Source of the DNA: Dioscorea cayenensis subsp. rotundata
Taxonomy: Eukaryota > Streptophyta > Magnoliopsida > Dioscoreales > Dioscoreaceae
Direction of reading: 5' to 3'
DNA: 64,000 bases
NCBI RefSeq assembly: GCF_009730915.1
Contig: NC_052482.1
Span: forward strand, 3,472,001-3,536,000
This document shows positions 50,150 to 61,895 of the stretch, piece after piece. The notes beneath the pieces were generated by a model. The model did not search any database and had not been told where the DNA came from. It saw only the letters and a list, made by a program, of their open reading frames with translations. Position 1 is the first letter of the stretch. The number at the start of each line of letters is the position of its first letter. The position numbers were made by a program, and so were the translations under genes.

Positions 50150-50515
50150 CGAGTCCGCTCCACAAGGGCAGAAATCAAGAGTTGAATCTTCGTCCTACAT
50201 ATAGGGCAAAAATCAAGAGTTATATTTTTGCCCACTGTTTGACGAAGATCAAGAGTCGGATTTTTATTATGTCTATTGTGTATGGGCAAAAATCAGTAGT
50301 TGAATTTTCGTCAATTACATGACGAAGATCAAGAGTTGAATCTTCACCCATTGCATGACAAAGATCAAAAGTCAAATCTTCATCAAGTCTATTGCATGGC
50401 GAAAATTAAGAGTTGAATCTTCATAGAGTCTATTTTGTATGGGCAAAAATCATGAGTTGAATCTTCGCCCATTGCATGACGAAGATCAAGAGTCAAATCT
50501 TCATCTTGCAATGTA
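50150..50515. repeat. Degenerate minisatellite of nine hairpin-forming units
   Basis: Variants of gaagatcaagagttgaatcttc and gggcaaaaatcaagagttga recur with the shared core atcaagagt at 50174, 50212, 50248, 50292, 50328, 50364, 50405, 50449 and 50485, a period of 36-44 bases. Most units are themselves inverted repeats. The clearest is GGGCAAAAAT (50204-50213), which pairs with ATTTTTGCCC ten bases later. The array has no coding capacity and no known family was recognised. Confidence 0.85.
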
Positions 50516-51552
50516 AGAATATATACGGTATATTTAAAAAAGCTTGGAGTGTAAGAATGTGTGATATATTTAAAAAAATATGCAAGTTTATCATATTTGC
50601 CCAGTTAAAAAAATAAATAAATAAAAACAAGGAGTGGCAAAATATAAAACAAAGGAGAGTCATTCTATATCAAAAGCCTCACAATATATATATATATATA
50701 TAAGTAGTAAAAATACATATATTTTGCCATCATCCACCCACTCAAATGAGCATGAAGCTTGACATTTGGGGTTAAATAAATGGTAGCACTTTGGTCCACT
50801 TTTATTTCTAGGCAACCTTCTTGTTCTCTTTTGGATGTATTCAAATGCTCCAAGTGCATGCATTTTTTTTATTCCTTTCTTTTATTTATTTATTTAATCC
50901 ATTTGTAGTTTGTCCTATATACAAAGAAATTTTCAATTATTATAAATTCTTTTAATGCATAAAATGAGTATTTGATAATTAAGAAATTCTCTAAAGAAAA
51001 TGACAAAAATTAGTTTAATTAGGATGAACCTTTTTAAGTACAAACTACAATTATAGTTTTTTTTATAAATCCATATGTGTGTATATATATATATATATTT
51101 ATATAATTAAGTCACAAACAAACAAAAAGTAATCATTTTTTATTTTAAAAATTACATTATAAATAAGATTCGAACTCTAGATATTTAAATAAGGAAAGGA
51201 ATTAAATACTAACCCCTACTTTAAAATGGCTAATAAAAATTGCACATATAATGACAAGTTTTTTAAATAATAAATTTTTGTTTAAAATAAAAATAACTAT
51301 ATATATATATATATATATTGAAAACTTGGCAATGAATGGGACATGAGATTCCTTCTTTGTTGCTCAATTGACTTTCAAGTTCTATCTTTTAAGATAATGG
51401 TGTGAAGAGGAACATAGTTTAATGAGAAGGTAAGCACAATGGTGCTTTGCATTGTAGTAGTGTGCCTTATTATTTATATTAATTAAGACAAAAGATGGCA
51501 ATGTGGAGCCAAAGGGCATAAACCTTTATAAAGGACTAATTTAAGTCCTTAG

Positions 51553-51583
<31 letters not shown>

Positions 51584-52378
51584 GCTAGGCCGGCTCATTA
51601 CACACTAAGGAACATCCACCCACTTGTAAGTTTTCTAGGTTGACTTAATTACTATTAGGGTTTTTCTTGTGGTTTGTTGTCTAATGAAGTGAGAATTTTC
51701 TTTTCTATGTATATTTTTAGGGTTTGTCTTGATCAGTATTAGGTTGACTGCTTAAGTATTATTAGGGTTTGTCTTGTGGTTTGTTTTCCACCCATTTTTT
51801 TGTTTTTTTTAGTTTAGATGTTGAGTTGTGAATATATATATATATATATATATATTTCATTAATATGGGTGGCAAGCATGCTGACAAATAATATTAAAAA
51901 AAAAGCATAGCACTAATCAACTGTGTTTACTTAAATTTTTAAGTTTTATTAGCCATTGTAAGGCAAAGTTTTTATTGGTTTGTGAATATGGTACAATAAT
52001 TTCAATTTATTTTAAATTTTATAAGTAAAAAAAAACAATGATATATTGAAAGTAATTTTCTTTGACCAATTTGAGGTTGCTTCCAATTCAAGATTATGTA
52101 GTTACAAACTTATTCTATAATTTTCAAAAAATGCATTTTGTTCGAATATGTTTTTAAGCGAAGAATAATCAGAAAAACATATTTTAATTTGATCAAATGA
52201 ACATAGACGCCGTAAAAATTGTGGTTTTTCCTTCATATAAACTTGAACTTTCATTAAGCCACTTCGGACTTTCTCTATTAATAATATGATAAGTACCATT
52301 GAATTTGGCTAAGGCATTCAACTTTTACAGTCCAGTGCCACTTAAAATAGATATTCCGCTATTGATATTATTGTCTGA
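50516..52378. other. AT-rich spacer
   Basis: There are (TA)n tracts near 50682-50702, 51298-51319, 51561-51584 and 51830-51855. A short duplication of a cttgtggtttgtt phrase is separated by about 100 bases (near 51668 and 51773). No gene is seen. Confidence 0.5.
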
Positions 52379-52763
52379 GGGGTAAATTTTGATAGAGCAT
52401 CAAACTATGGTACCTTTTCATTATGGGTCTAAACTTCAATTTGAATTAAAATGATTATTCAACTTCAATTTTGTTTCACTGGAGGATCATCGGACAAATT
52501 CCAGTCTATTTTTGATGATGTAATATCAGAAATTCTCTATCAGCAAATGAGATAGAATTATTAGCTGAACAGACAGGGTGTCATATATATAATGACAGCG
52601 AATTTTTGATATATACATCATAAAAAAATAGGCTAAAATCTCTCAAGTGACCGCTCGGTGAAACAAAATTGAAACTGGATAACAATTTTAATCCAAATTA
52701 AAGTTTAGACCCCAAAATAAAAAAAAAAGACATAGTTTGGTGCTCTATAACAAAAAATTACCC
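52379..52763. mobile_element. Foldback-type MITE, family member 2
   Basis: Inverted arms of about 150 bases begin ggggtaaattttgatag and end with the near complement (ttaccc). It shares arm sequence (for example ttttgtttcact, and tctaaacttcaatttg and its complement) with 25901-26283. Internal sequence differs from the first member near the hairpin tip. No target duplication was fixed. Confidence 0.8.
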
Positions 52764-54295
52764 ATTTTCTGAGTGCTAATATTATCTTTATCTATTGTTT
52801 ATTTATTATCAAACATTTGATTCGCCCCATTTTTACTGTCAATGGAATTTGTGACTTTTTCCTACTTAATTTTATTTATATGTCATATTAAATCTTATTT
52901 GTTTATTCCTCCTCAACCTATTTTTATAAAAATAATAATAAGAAGAAGAATAAAGAGGGAAAGAATACTAGTGACTCTTAAATAGTAACTAAAAACCAAC
53001 TCTTTTTGCACCATAGCCACTAGTTTCCTACTTGATATGTATACTTATATATAAATATATATAAGATTGTGTAGGTGGGTAGGTGGACAAAAGAAATAAT
53101 GGAAAGGAAAAAGACAAAATTGATTGATTATGTGGGGATGATTATTTATTTATTTATTTTATTTATTAGCATCTTATATAAAATATAGATATTTTCTTGT
53201 TTTTGGTCCCCTCAATTTATTTATTTTATTTATCACCCTCTCATTTTTATTTTCTCTCTTCAAAGTATATTTCACATAAGATTTGAGAGTTATTTATTTA
53301 ATATAATCATGGTAAATAATAATCATAAAACATTTTATTTTGTTAATAATTTATTAGTAAAATATTATACAATTATTTTTTTTTTTTGTATGAAGAGATT
53401 TTAAAAAAATTACTTTATTTTATCTTAATATTCAGCTAGTTTTATTTTCATGTAAAAATCTAAAATTTTGAGGAAATTGGTGGAGAACCATTCTTATCTT
53501 CTCTCTATTATTATTTTATTTTATTTATAAAATTAAATTGTGTTGTAAACGTTTTTCTTTATGATAAATATTACTTTAGTGTGAAAATTTAAAAAGAAAG
53601 AAAAAGCGTTTTAAACATATTACAATATATAAATACATAATATTAATGTTGATTATTTAGTTATTAGTTATATATTTTCAAAGATGCAAACTAATTTACA
53701 AATTTTATAAAAATAAAGATTGACCTTAAAATTTTCTTTTCTATCTTGAAACATAAATGCAGAGAGGAAAGTAAATAACAATTTGATCTTTCAATAAAAT
53801 CTTTTAATTGATTTTTAAATCATAAAAATTTATACATAAATAAAATTAATTTATAAAAAAAACACAAAACAAAAAAAAATTACAAAAACGATAGAGCATA
53901 ATCTTATGAATAAACAAATAAACAAAATTTTGACTAACAGCATCACTGATTTGGTTCTTTCAAAAATAAACAAATAAATAAATAAATAAATAAAATTATA
54001 AAAAACAACCTAAAAATAATAAGAGGAAAACATAGACACAAATTTTGACTAATAAACCAAGTAATGAATCACTTGTGAAACAATTTCATATTTTCATACA
54101 ATTAAAAATTATATTTTAAATTTTTTTATTGAATAAATATGAATAAATCATACATCAAAGACAGGAAAAAGCACACGGAAAAAACTGAATCCTATAATAT
54201 CTATGTCATTCACCTACATGACTATATATATTTGAGATTTAAACTCATCTTCCATAAACAGTTCTGGGGTCATACTTGCACTTCACAGACCCTAA
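52764..54295. other. AT-rich spacer
   Basis: Low-complexity AT-rich DNA with (ATTT)n-like runs near 53143-53165 and 53970-53992. No gene is seen. Confidence 0.5.
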
Positions 54296-54640
54296 TTAAA
54301 ATTTAGTATAATCATCAAAATAGTCTCTGTACTTTTCTCTCTCTTCTCTTTTGATCCCTCTACTCAGAAATGCTCCTGACTAGTCCCTTTATTTTTGAAA
54401 ATATCCCCGTTTAGTTAAAAATGCTACCAACTAGTCCCTCTACTTTTAAAAATGTGACCACTTAGTCTCTCTAGTTTGATCATTTTTAAAAATAGAAGGA
54501 CTAGTTTGAAACATTTTTAACTAAGTAGATATATTTTTAAAAATAGAGATATTAATTGAAAACATTTTGAGTAAAAAGACTAAAAAAAACAAAGAAAAAA
54601 ATAGAGGGATCAATTAAGGTATTATACCTTAAAATTTTAA
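54296..54640. mobile_element. Foldback-type MITE with tagtccctctacttt arms
   Basis: The left half reads tagtccctctacttttaaaa and the right half carries the complementary phrases (ttaaaaatagaaggactag). The two halves fold over nearly their whole length around 54470. Outer ends: ttaaaatttagtata and its partial complement near 54625-54640. A second, unrelated hairpin family in this window. Confidence 0.75.
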
Positions 54641-55392
54641 CACAATAAATGGACAGGGAATCTTTAGACCAGAGGATAAGACAAATGAGAAGATAAATTT
54701 ATATTATTAAAAAAAGGCTGTTTTACATATAGGCCCCCACAGTCACAGACACTCAAAATCACACACATAACCTTTGTTCAACTTCTTTTATGTGTGACAG
54801 ATGAAAAATAAATGAATGCCTTTGTGAACATCTCTGAACATTTAATATTTTTATTACATGGAATACATTTATTTATAAGGTACAACTTACTGTTAATTTA
54901 TTAACATTTATAAAAGAAATTTATATCTTGATATTTTTATATCTATATATATACACACAAGAAAATTTTCAAAGGCATTTAAGTAGTTCAGTAATTTATT
55001 ACAATAACACATGGTGTACACATGCAAGAGTCTTAATTTTCCAGGAATAGATATGAAATAAAAAACAATACAAGGGTATATATATAATTTCCTTTTTTTC
55101 TTTGCAAAAGCATCTATATAAAAATCCATAAAACCAGGACTGATAGAACATAAGAAACAAGAATTCAACAAGTGATAAATCGGAAGAGCAAGTGCACACA
55201 AGTAAAAATAAATAAATTGTTGATAGATACTCTCAACGATTCTAAATACATGTCGTTTAAAGATGTTGCACAAGAATTAAGAATTGCATTAAATTATCTA
55301 AATTTTAACATAAAAATAACAAAATTACTAAACTATCATTTTCTTAAAATCATATATTTTTTTGAGATTATAAATATTACTCTCTTTATTTA
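54641..55392. other. AT-rich spacer
   Basis: The frame at 54908-55273 (- strand) is cysteine- and tyrosine-rich but resembles nothing I know. The composition is that of intergenic DNA. Confidence 0.45.
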
Positions 55393-55710
55393 AACTCCCT
55401 CTGTTCTTTTTTAGTTGTCACATTTAACTAATTCACACCGATTAAAAAAAATTAGTTAAAATTAATTGATTACCTATATTTTATAAAAAAAAATCCATTA
55501 CTTTCCAAAATTACCCCTATTTAAAATCTCACTAGTAGAGAATATAATTTAATGCTTAGTTGATTTTAATTTATTGAAAATTGTACAAGTACATTAAATA
55601 ATATGATAAATTTAAAAAAATTATTTAATGCTGCACAGTTTCTAATATGACAAGTAAAAAAAAATAGAAAAGAGCTCCAAAACATGACAACCAAAAAGGA
55701 ACGGAGGGAA
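55393..55710. mobile_element. Stowaway-type MITE (Tc1/mariner)
   Basis: The left end ctccctctgttcttttttag and the right end in complement (ttccctccgttcctttttgg) show the characteristic Stowaway CTCCCTCCGTTC terminus. TA is on both sides (55391-55392 and 55711-55712). The inverted arms extend through gttgtca. The size (about 318 bp) and AT-rich core are typical. Non-coding. Confidence 0.92.
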
Positions 55711-57990
55711 TATAACTTAAAAAATTGGAAATGGGTAAAATTAGAAAAAATAAATAAATATTGCCTTGATATTGTAAAACGACAATTATTTTAGAATAAT
55801 TTTTTTTTTCTTAAAATGACATGTATTTTGGAAGGAAGGGAATAATTTTTTTTATTAAAAAAAAGTGAAGAATAGAACAAGAACACAATGAAGTAGGAAT
55901 TCAACATGTGAAAAAGCATTTAGTAGTCAAAGAAAGAACAAATGATAAAGCAACCATCCAACATATTATTTAAAAGAAAAGGAACTGTTGGTGTACCTGC
56001 AGAGTTCTGGGAAGCCATGTGGAGTGTGCATGTGGTAGATTGACCAGCAATCTTTGAAGTTCATACCTGGTGAAGAACATACCAAGTGTAGGCATTACTC
56101 TTCAAAAACATAAACAAAAACTGGAAAAAAAAATAAAGGTTTAAAAATGAAAGCATTTACAAAAAATTAATGACTTTGATCCTGACCTGCATACATGTAA
56201 CATGCTGATAAAACTCAATGTTCATTTTCATCTTTATTTTATGAACAAAGCAGAGGGCAAATAATGGCTTTAAAAATTATATATCATTCACAGAAGCAAT
56301 TTCAGTAGAGACATCATTGATGGAGATTTTGGAATTGCATATTAACTGCCAACTGCTCACTGTTGGCAGCAACCATGTGAGACTGTCAACTTGTTGAATG
56401 GATGATGGTTGATGATTCCTGTAGAGATCTCTGTCTTTGTTTTTGCACAAACAAATGATGAAATAAAATAATGGTTGATGTGTTTATACTTCAAGGACCT
56501 TCACAATCAATTTAGCTCAAGTGTCTGCAAAACAATTTATGGTTGTCACAGTGAGTATTAAATGAATAAGGCCAAGTTATTTGAACAAGTTTGCTTTTAA
56601 AAATAAACAGATTTAATAAACTAATCGTTGCACAATTAAATTTTAAAGTGAATCCGAAGGAAAAAAAAATGCCTGCATATGACAAAACCACGCAGTTAAA
56701 TAAGAACCGCGTGGCAATAAAGATACATCTGCATTGTCATGTGTCACGCATTGAAAGGGTTTGGTGCAAAAGGATTCACTAAATCTACTGGTTTTACCTT
56801 CAATAATACATCTGAGAACTGAATATGAACTTAAGCAGAGAATCAATGGTCTTAATTGGCTCTATGTGAATCCTTATTACAAATTTCCAATTTCATGGAT
56901 CGTCAAAATAGAAATTATTTTATTCTAACTGTAGCTGCATTACTGCAAATCATGCAACAGCTTCTCTTCACAAGAGTGCATGTAACATCCATATCACACG
57001 AGGAATTTGCAGAACAAGCAGATTTCATCAGTTTATCACATGCTCATCAGGACCCATTTATTCATTTCTAATAAACATCAAATAATCAATTTGCCAAAAT
57101 AATCAATATGGCTCTTTCGATTGAGCCAGATTTCAAAAGCCTCTACCACCACATAATGTTGAGTTGAGCTGATGTCAGGTGCAATAAAATTGATAATTGA
57201 ACACAATCACTCGACATAAAATGTAAAGAACCTCATGATTGATAGAGACTAATCTTCAGATAACTATCTGCTATCACCATCGGTCCCAGAGAGAATTTTC
57301 ATGGCCTTGGTATTTACCATCTTACCAGTAACTACAAAACAAATTGAGAAAAATGCAATAAGGCATATGATCCCAAAGTGAAAACTTGAACTACTACATA
57401 TAAAGCCAAATGAGAGCCACTGATGAGGATAACAGTAGAGTTTGCTTAAATGACTTTATAATCATTTGAAAAATAACCACCCAAAAGAACAGATTATTAG
57501 ATTGCTGAGTTCAGACCAATACGGTGAAGACTTCCATGTGATTTAGTGTTCAAGCTGATACAGACAGTTGATTTACAACTATGAATAATACACTCTACCA
57601 ACTTCATTAAAGAGTTACGGATTTTTACAAATAATCTCCTGAAAATGTTCTAATTGCAAATAAACACCAGACTTTGAATAATAACTCAAACATTAGTTTA
57701 CAAATTTCACTATCATTACCTTTCAGTGAAAATTACATGAAGAGTCCACCTAACAAATTTTGAGCCACTAGAGGTCATTGGTCCATTACAAATGACCACT
57801 TTCCCTTTTTTCTTTTTTTGCCAGAAGCATAGGTTATGTCAAATCTTATATAATGACTCCAGCATACTTCAAATGATTAATGTGTTCATCATTGTATTAG
57901 TATTGCTTAGTGATAGGGTCATATCTGCTAGTTTAATTGTCCAATACGATGCCACTTTCTTCTGAAGCATTTAAATACTAGCAACGTTCA
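55711..57990 (-). other. Possible spliced transcript segments, unresolved
   Basis: Some - strand segments look exon-like. 56071 to 55998 follows a ttcttcaccag acceptor, ends at CTGCAG|gtac and is open (MNFKDCWSIYHMHTPHGFPE). 57333 to 57245 follows a polypyrimidine tract and ttttgtag and is open for 22 codons (TGKMVNTKAMKILSGTDGDS...) before TAG. I recognise no protein. They could be 3' untranslated exons of the PPR gene upstream on this strand, a long non-coding RNA, or chance. Confidence 0.3.
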
Positions 57991-57993
57991 CAA

Positions 57994-58500
57994 CAAAGGT
58001 ATTCAACAAGGAAGTCATGGATTCAAATACAAGGTTCAAGTTTGCTACATAATTTAGAATTTTATTAATAGGATATCAAATGAACACGCCAATCAAGTTG
58101 CTTGAATTTGGCTTAAAAAGAACTGGTATTTCATAAAATAAGTCAAGCTCAGGTGAGCAGCTTCTTCATGTTAAGCTCAAATATATTGACTTTATTTTCA
58201 ATTTTAATATATATACTTATACACAAAAGCCAGTAGGCACGCAGTCAGAAAGGCATTCAATAAGCAGGTCATGGATTCAAATATGAAGTTCAAGTTTGTT
58301 CCAGGAGTTAGAATTAATAGGATGCAAATAAACAAGCCAATCGAGCTGCTTGAATTTGGCTTAAAACACCCAATATTTCATAAAATAAGTCAAGCTCAAG
58401 TAAGCATTGCTTCTTCATGTTAGGCTAAAATATATTGACTTTACTTCTAATATTTAATATATATGTAGAAGTCAATAGGCATAGAGTAGATAGACATAAG
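57994..58500. repeat. Two tandem copies of a 254-bp unit
   Basis: gtcatggattcaaata begins at 58014 and again at 58268. The copies also share gcttgaatttggcttaaaa, tttcataaaataagtcaagc and catgtta. Divergence is moderate. Non-coding. Confidence 0.88.
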
Positions 58501-59166
58501 CAGTGGTTTCAGTTCTGTGATCATTGTTATTTCTAGAAGTTCAATTTCAACTACAAAGTAAGGCAGATTATCGGCCAAGGGTATTTCAAAATATATACAT
58601 ATATATAGAGAGAGAGTCCAAAGGTCCATATCCAATACTACTAATTAGAAGTTGTCTAACGGTTGCGGTTTTGTGTTTTCTTGAATTTTAGGACCAAGGT
58701 ATTTTGCTCTTTTATGTTTTCAGCCAGCAAGAATGTGTAAAATGATCTAATGTCTTTGGTTTTTAATTTACTCTTTAAGTCAGGATTGATTGAAAAGTCT
58801 AGAAGTTTAGATAGTTCCATTTGTTATGTTAATTGCCACATCTATTTGTTATCAAACTTTTCTTGGAAAAAAGTCCTAATACCTGTAAAAGAGAGCTGGA
58901 TTTTTTCAAATAAAATCAGTAATTTCGATGAACAAGGTCATTTTCTAGCTTAATGCCACTTTTGAGTTTGTGATTACCTTATTCTAAGCGTCATTGTTTA
59001 GAAAGTCAGGATGTGATTGCAAGGTTATCATGCACCACAAGCATATTATTTAATACATGACATAACTTATCCCACAAACCCACTGTTCTTGAGCAAACTC
59101 ATGTTCAGCTTGAAGGTTACCCTGCTTTAGTGCAAAATATAGCTTATGCAAAGTGCCGCTCGATTG

Positions 59167-59879
59167 CTAACGGATGATCAGTGTGCTTTGTTCTCAATTT
59201 TATGTTGGCGTATATGGCGCCACCGAAATGAGGTGCTGTGGAGGGGCAAATTTGTGCAGCTTACTGTTTTGACGAATTCCGCATATCATTTCTTACATCA
59301 TTGGCAGGAGGAGCAATGGGCAAGGGTCGCATCGGATGTGCATATTGTCCCTCATGGGGCTGCAATAGTGTGGTCTCCTCTTCCTTCAGGTTGGCTAAAG
59401 ATGAACACTGATGCTGCTGTCTCAGCTATTGGGGGACACGCGGGGTTGGCTTGGATTCTACGAAGGCCGGACTTGTCGGTGGTTGCCGCGGCAGCTATTC
59501 CTATTGCTAGGGTGTTAAATGTCGAGCTGGCGGAGGCCTTAACCATTCGGGAGGCTCTCTCTTGGTTGAAGGATAATCATTTTAGTAATGTTTATTTAGA
59601 ATCAGATGCACAACAGGTCATGGTCATCACAGCGATTCACAATTCAGAACTTGTCCATTCTGAGTTGGGTTTGATTGCTTCTGATTGTATGTGTCTTTTC
59701 TTTCTTCTTTGGCAAATGTTAGTTGCGTGTTTGTCCGGTGATCAGCAAACATGGTGGCGGATGCGTTAGCAAAAGCTGCTTGTTCTTTGTCTGATCGCAT
59801 GCTTTGGGAGAATAGCACTCCCCCTATGTTATCTTCTTTTTTTAATGAGTAATCCAGGTGTTGATCTCAAAAAAAAAAA
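59167..59879 (+). mobile_element. 5'-truncated LINE with poly(A) tail and 16-bp target duplication
   Basis: The body is the C-terminal part of a plant L1-type ORF2. The frame begins directly after the left target copy with the WRIWRHRNEVLW block that precedes the RNase H domain. The RNase H region follows (LKMNTDAAVSAIGGHAGLAW, VELAEALTIREALSWL, YLESDAQQV). After about 59690 the frame shifts; the other frame carries VADALAKAAC and ends at a stop before the tail. An A run ends at 59880. Target copies aagtgccgctcgattg lie at 59151-59166 and 59880-59895. It cannot retrotranspose by itself. Confidence 0.94.
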
Positions 59880-59895
59880 AAGTGCCGCTCGATTG

Positions 59896-61895
59896 AAGTA
59901 AGACCTATAGAGCTTGAATTTACAATCCCAACTCAGCACTGCACTTGACAAGCTCATTGAATTTCCAGTTAAACTTTAGGCAAGGCCAGGAAACTCAACT
60001 ATTTTACACCCTACTTATCAATATAAATATAAAGAATCACTTCCAGACCCATGTCTCATGTACAGCATTTACAATAAACCCCAGTAGTAAGCACCAACAG
60101 GAAAATTTGGTGTGACATTATGCATGGGCCTGCTGTAATCAAATTTGGGCTCCCACCATTGCCAGAACTCTAAGAATTTGAACATTATTTAGCTTATTCC
60201 AAGTTCCATTCACCAAATGCAAGCTCAGTTGTTCTCATGCACAGCACATTCTAGATGGTAAAATAATCACCTCACAGTGTTTTCTCATGTCTGAACAATT
60301 TGTTCCATTTTTTATTTATTTCTCATTTGTGCATAAAAGATGCAATATGATAGAGAAAACTATATTGTCTGTTCTAAATAAAATTTTTCCTTTCTTGCAC
60401 AGCCAAAGTCCACTAGGTCGCTATCTTAAAATGACTAAAATGCCCTTATCAAGTTAAAATGACCAAAATGTCTTTATTTTCTTAATGACCATAATATCTT
60501 TATCATATTAAAATTATCAAAATACCCTTAACTTACTAAAATTTCCTTGCATTGTTAACTTTTCACCTTTGACTGAAATATATAGTGTGGTCATTTTTAT
60601 TATCATTTTCATCGTTTAATAAAAATGCAAATGATTTTTAGTTATATCTTTTTAATTTTAAAATGTTATTTACTTATTTAGTTAGCTATTAATTTATTTT
60701 ATGTTTTACACAATGTATTGCCAAAAATTGCATGTATGTACATATTTCACATATTAAATATGTTATATTCCTAAGTATCCATCTAACAAGCCAAACAACT
60801 TAATATAACGCATGGTCAATATCCTAATGCGAACAAAACAACTCAATCTAGCATAGTCATCAAAGTAATCCACATCAAGCATGTGAATCTATAGTGGAAT
60901 GTCAAATTCCACGAACCACACATGACCTTAAATCAAAGATGATCCCATATTCCATCACTCCAAACATCAGCTTTGTTTCTTCCCTTATATTCAAACCTTT
61001 TCCCCTTTCCTTCTTCCCATAGATAAAAAAATTTCTCCCTCATTCAAATTATTGTCTTATAAGACTTGGACTTTTTATATCTCTAGTTAAAGCTAAACCA
61101 TAGTCAAGTATGGGATGGAATTTTACCAGATGGTTGGGAGGCATCTGAAATAAAGGCAAAGATTTTTAGGGAGTTTCACGCCAGCAGAAACAATATATTT
61201 ATTATTTCCCTTCATACAAAAAGATACATTTTTCAAAATGGACCACGCATTCTTACAAATAGCCATAACCCAACAAAGATGGTTCCTTTCTCCCCCCACC
61301 AAGAGGGAGATTGAGGACAATCCCCTAGTTTTTTTTCTCTTAGGTTCCTATGATACTTATTCATGATTTTAATGAAGGTTTCAGACCAAAGACGTGAGCA
61401 TGATCAAATTTTGTTAGGTAGTGGCCAAAATCAAAAGGTAATGATCAAAGCAGTTTAATTTAGACCAAAATTTGTAACAACCTTTATAATCATAAGCATA
61501 TGATACAGACTGTCTGAAATTATCAAAGGGTGTTTGCCGAATCTTCTAGGAAGTTTTGAAGTACTAGCTAGCTATCTAGGTGTTTGATGATTAATCAACA
61601 GTGTTAATTAGCTGCATAAAAAAAAAAGACAGGGTGGCTATGACGCATGAATTGGCCAATTTAAGTTTGCCATTCAATAAATTTATTTTTACAAGGAACA
61701 ATACAAACCGAGGCAATATACTTCAAATGAACAACATTGCCAATGTATAGCAAGATCATAAAGAATGTGAAACATTTAGTAAAAATACAGTTATAGGACA
61801 CTCACTTGGCAAAATTTTATACGAATGAGGAGCTGATTGGTCTAATCAGTCGAGTGAATGGCAATATGCACCAATGAAAATATGCCAATCTTAGT
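59896..61895. other. PPR 3' flank and intergenic DNA
   Basis: On the - strand a good splice donor (gtgagt, complement at 61800-61805) lies about 90 bases after the PPR stop, so the PPR transcript may have a spliced 3' untranslated region. A short minisatellite of four ~28-bp units (aaaatgaccaaaatgccctt) lies at about 60428-60545. No other gene is seen. Confidence 0.5.

Noticed and set aside
50150..50515. CRISPR-like array
   Set aside because: Repeats are degenerate with variable period and no unique spacers, and the sequence is plant nuclear DNA. It is a minisatellite.
58447..58635. 62-codon - strand frame ending near a tandem repeat
   Set aside because: It overlaps the end of the 254-bp repeat and a TA tract, and no family was recognised. 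Probably chance.
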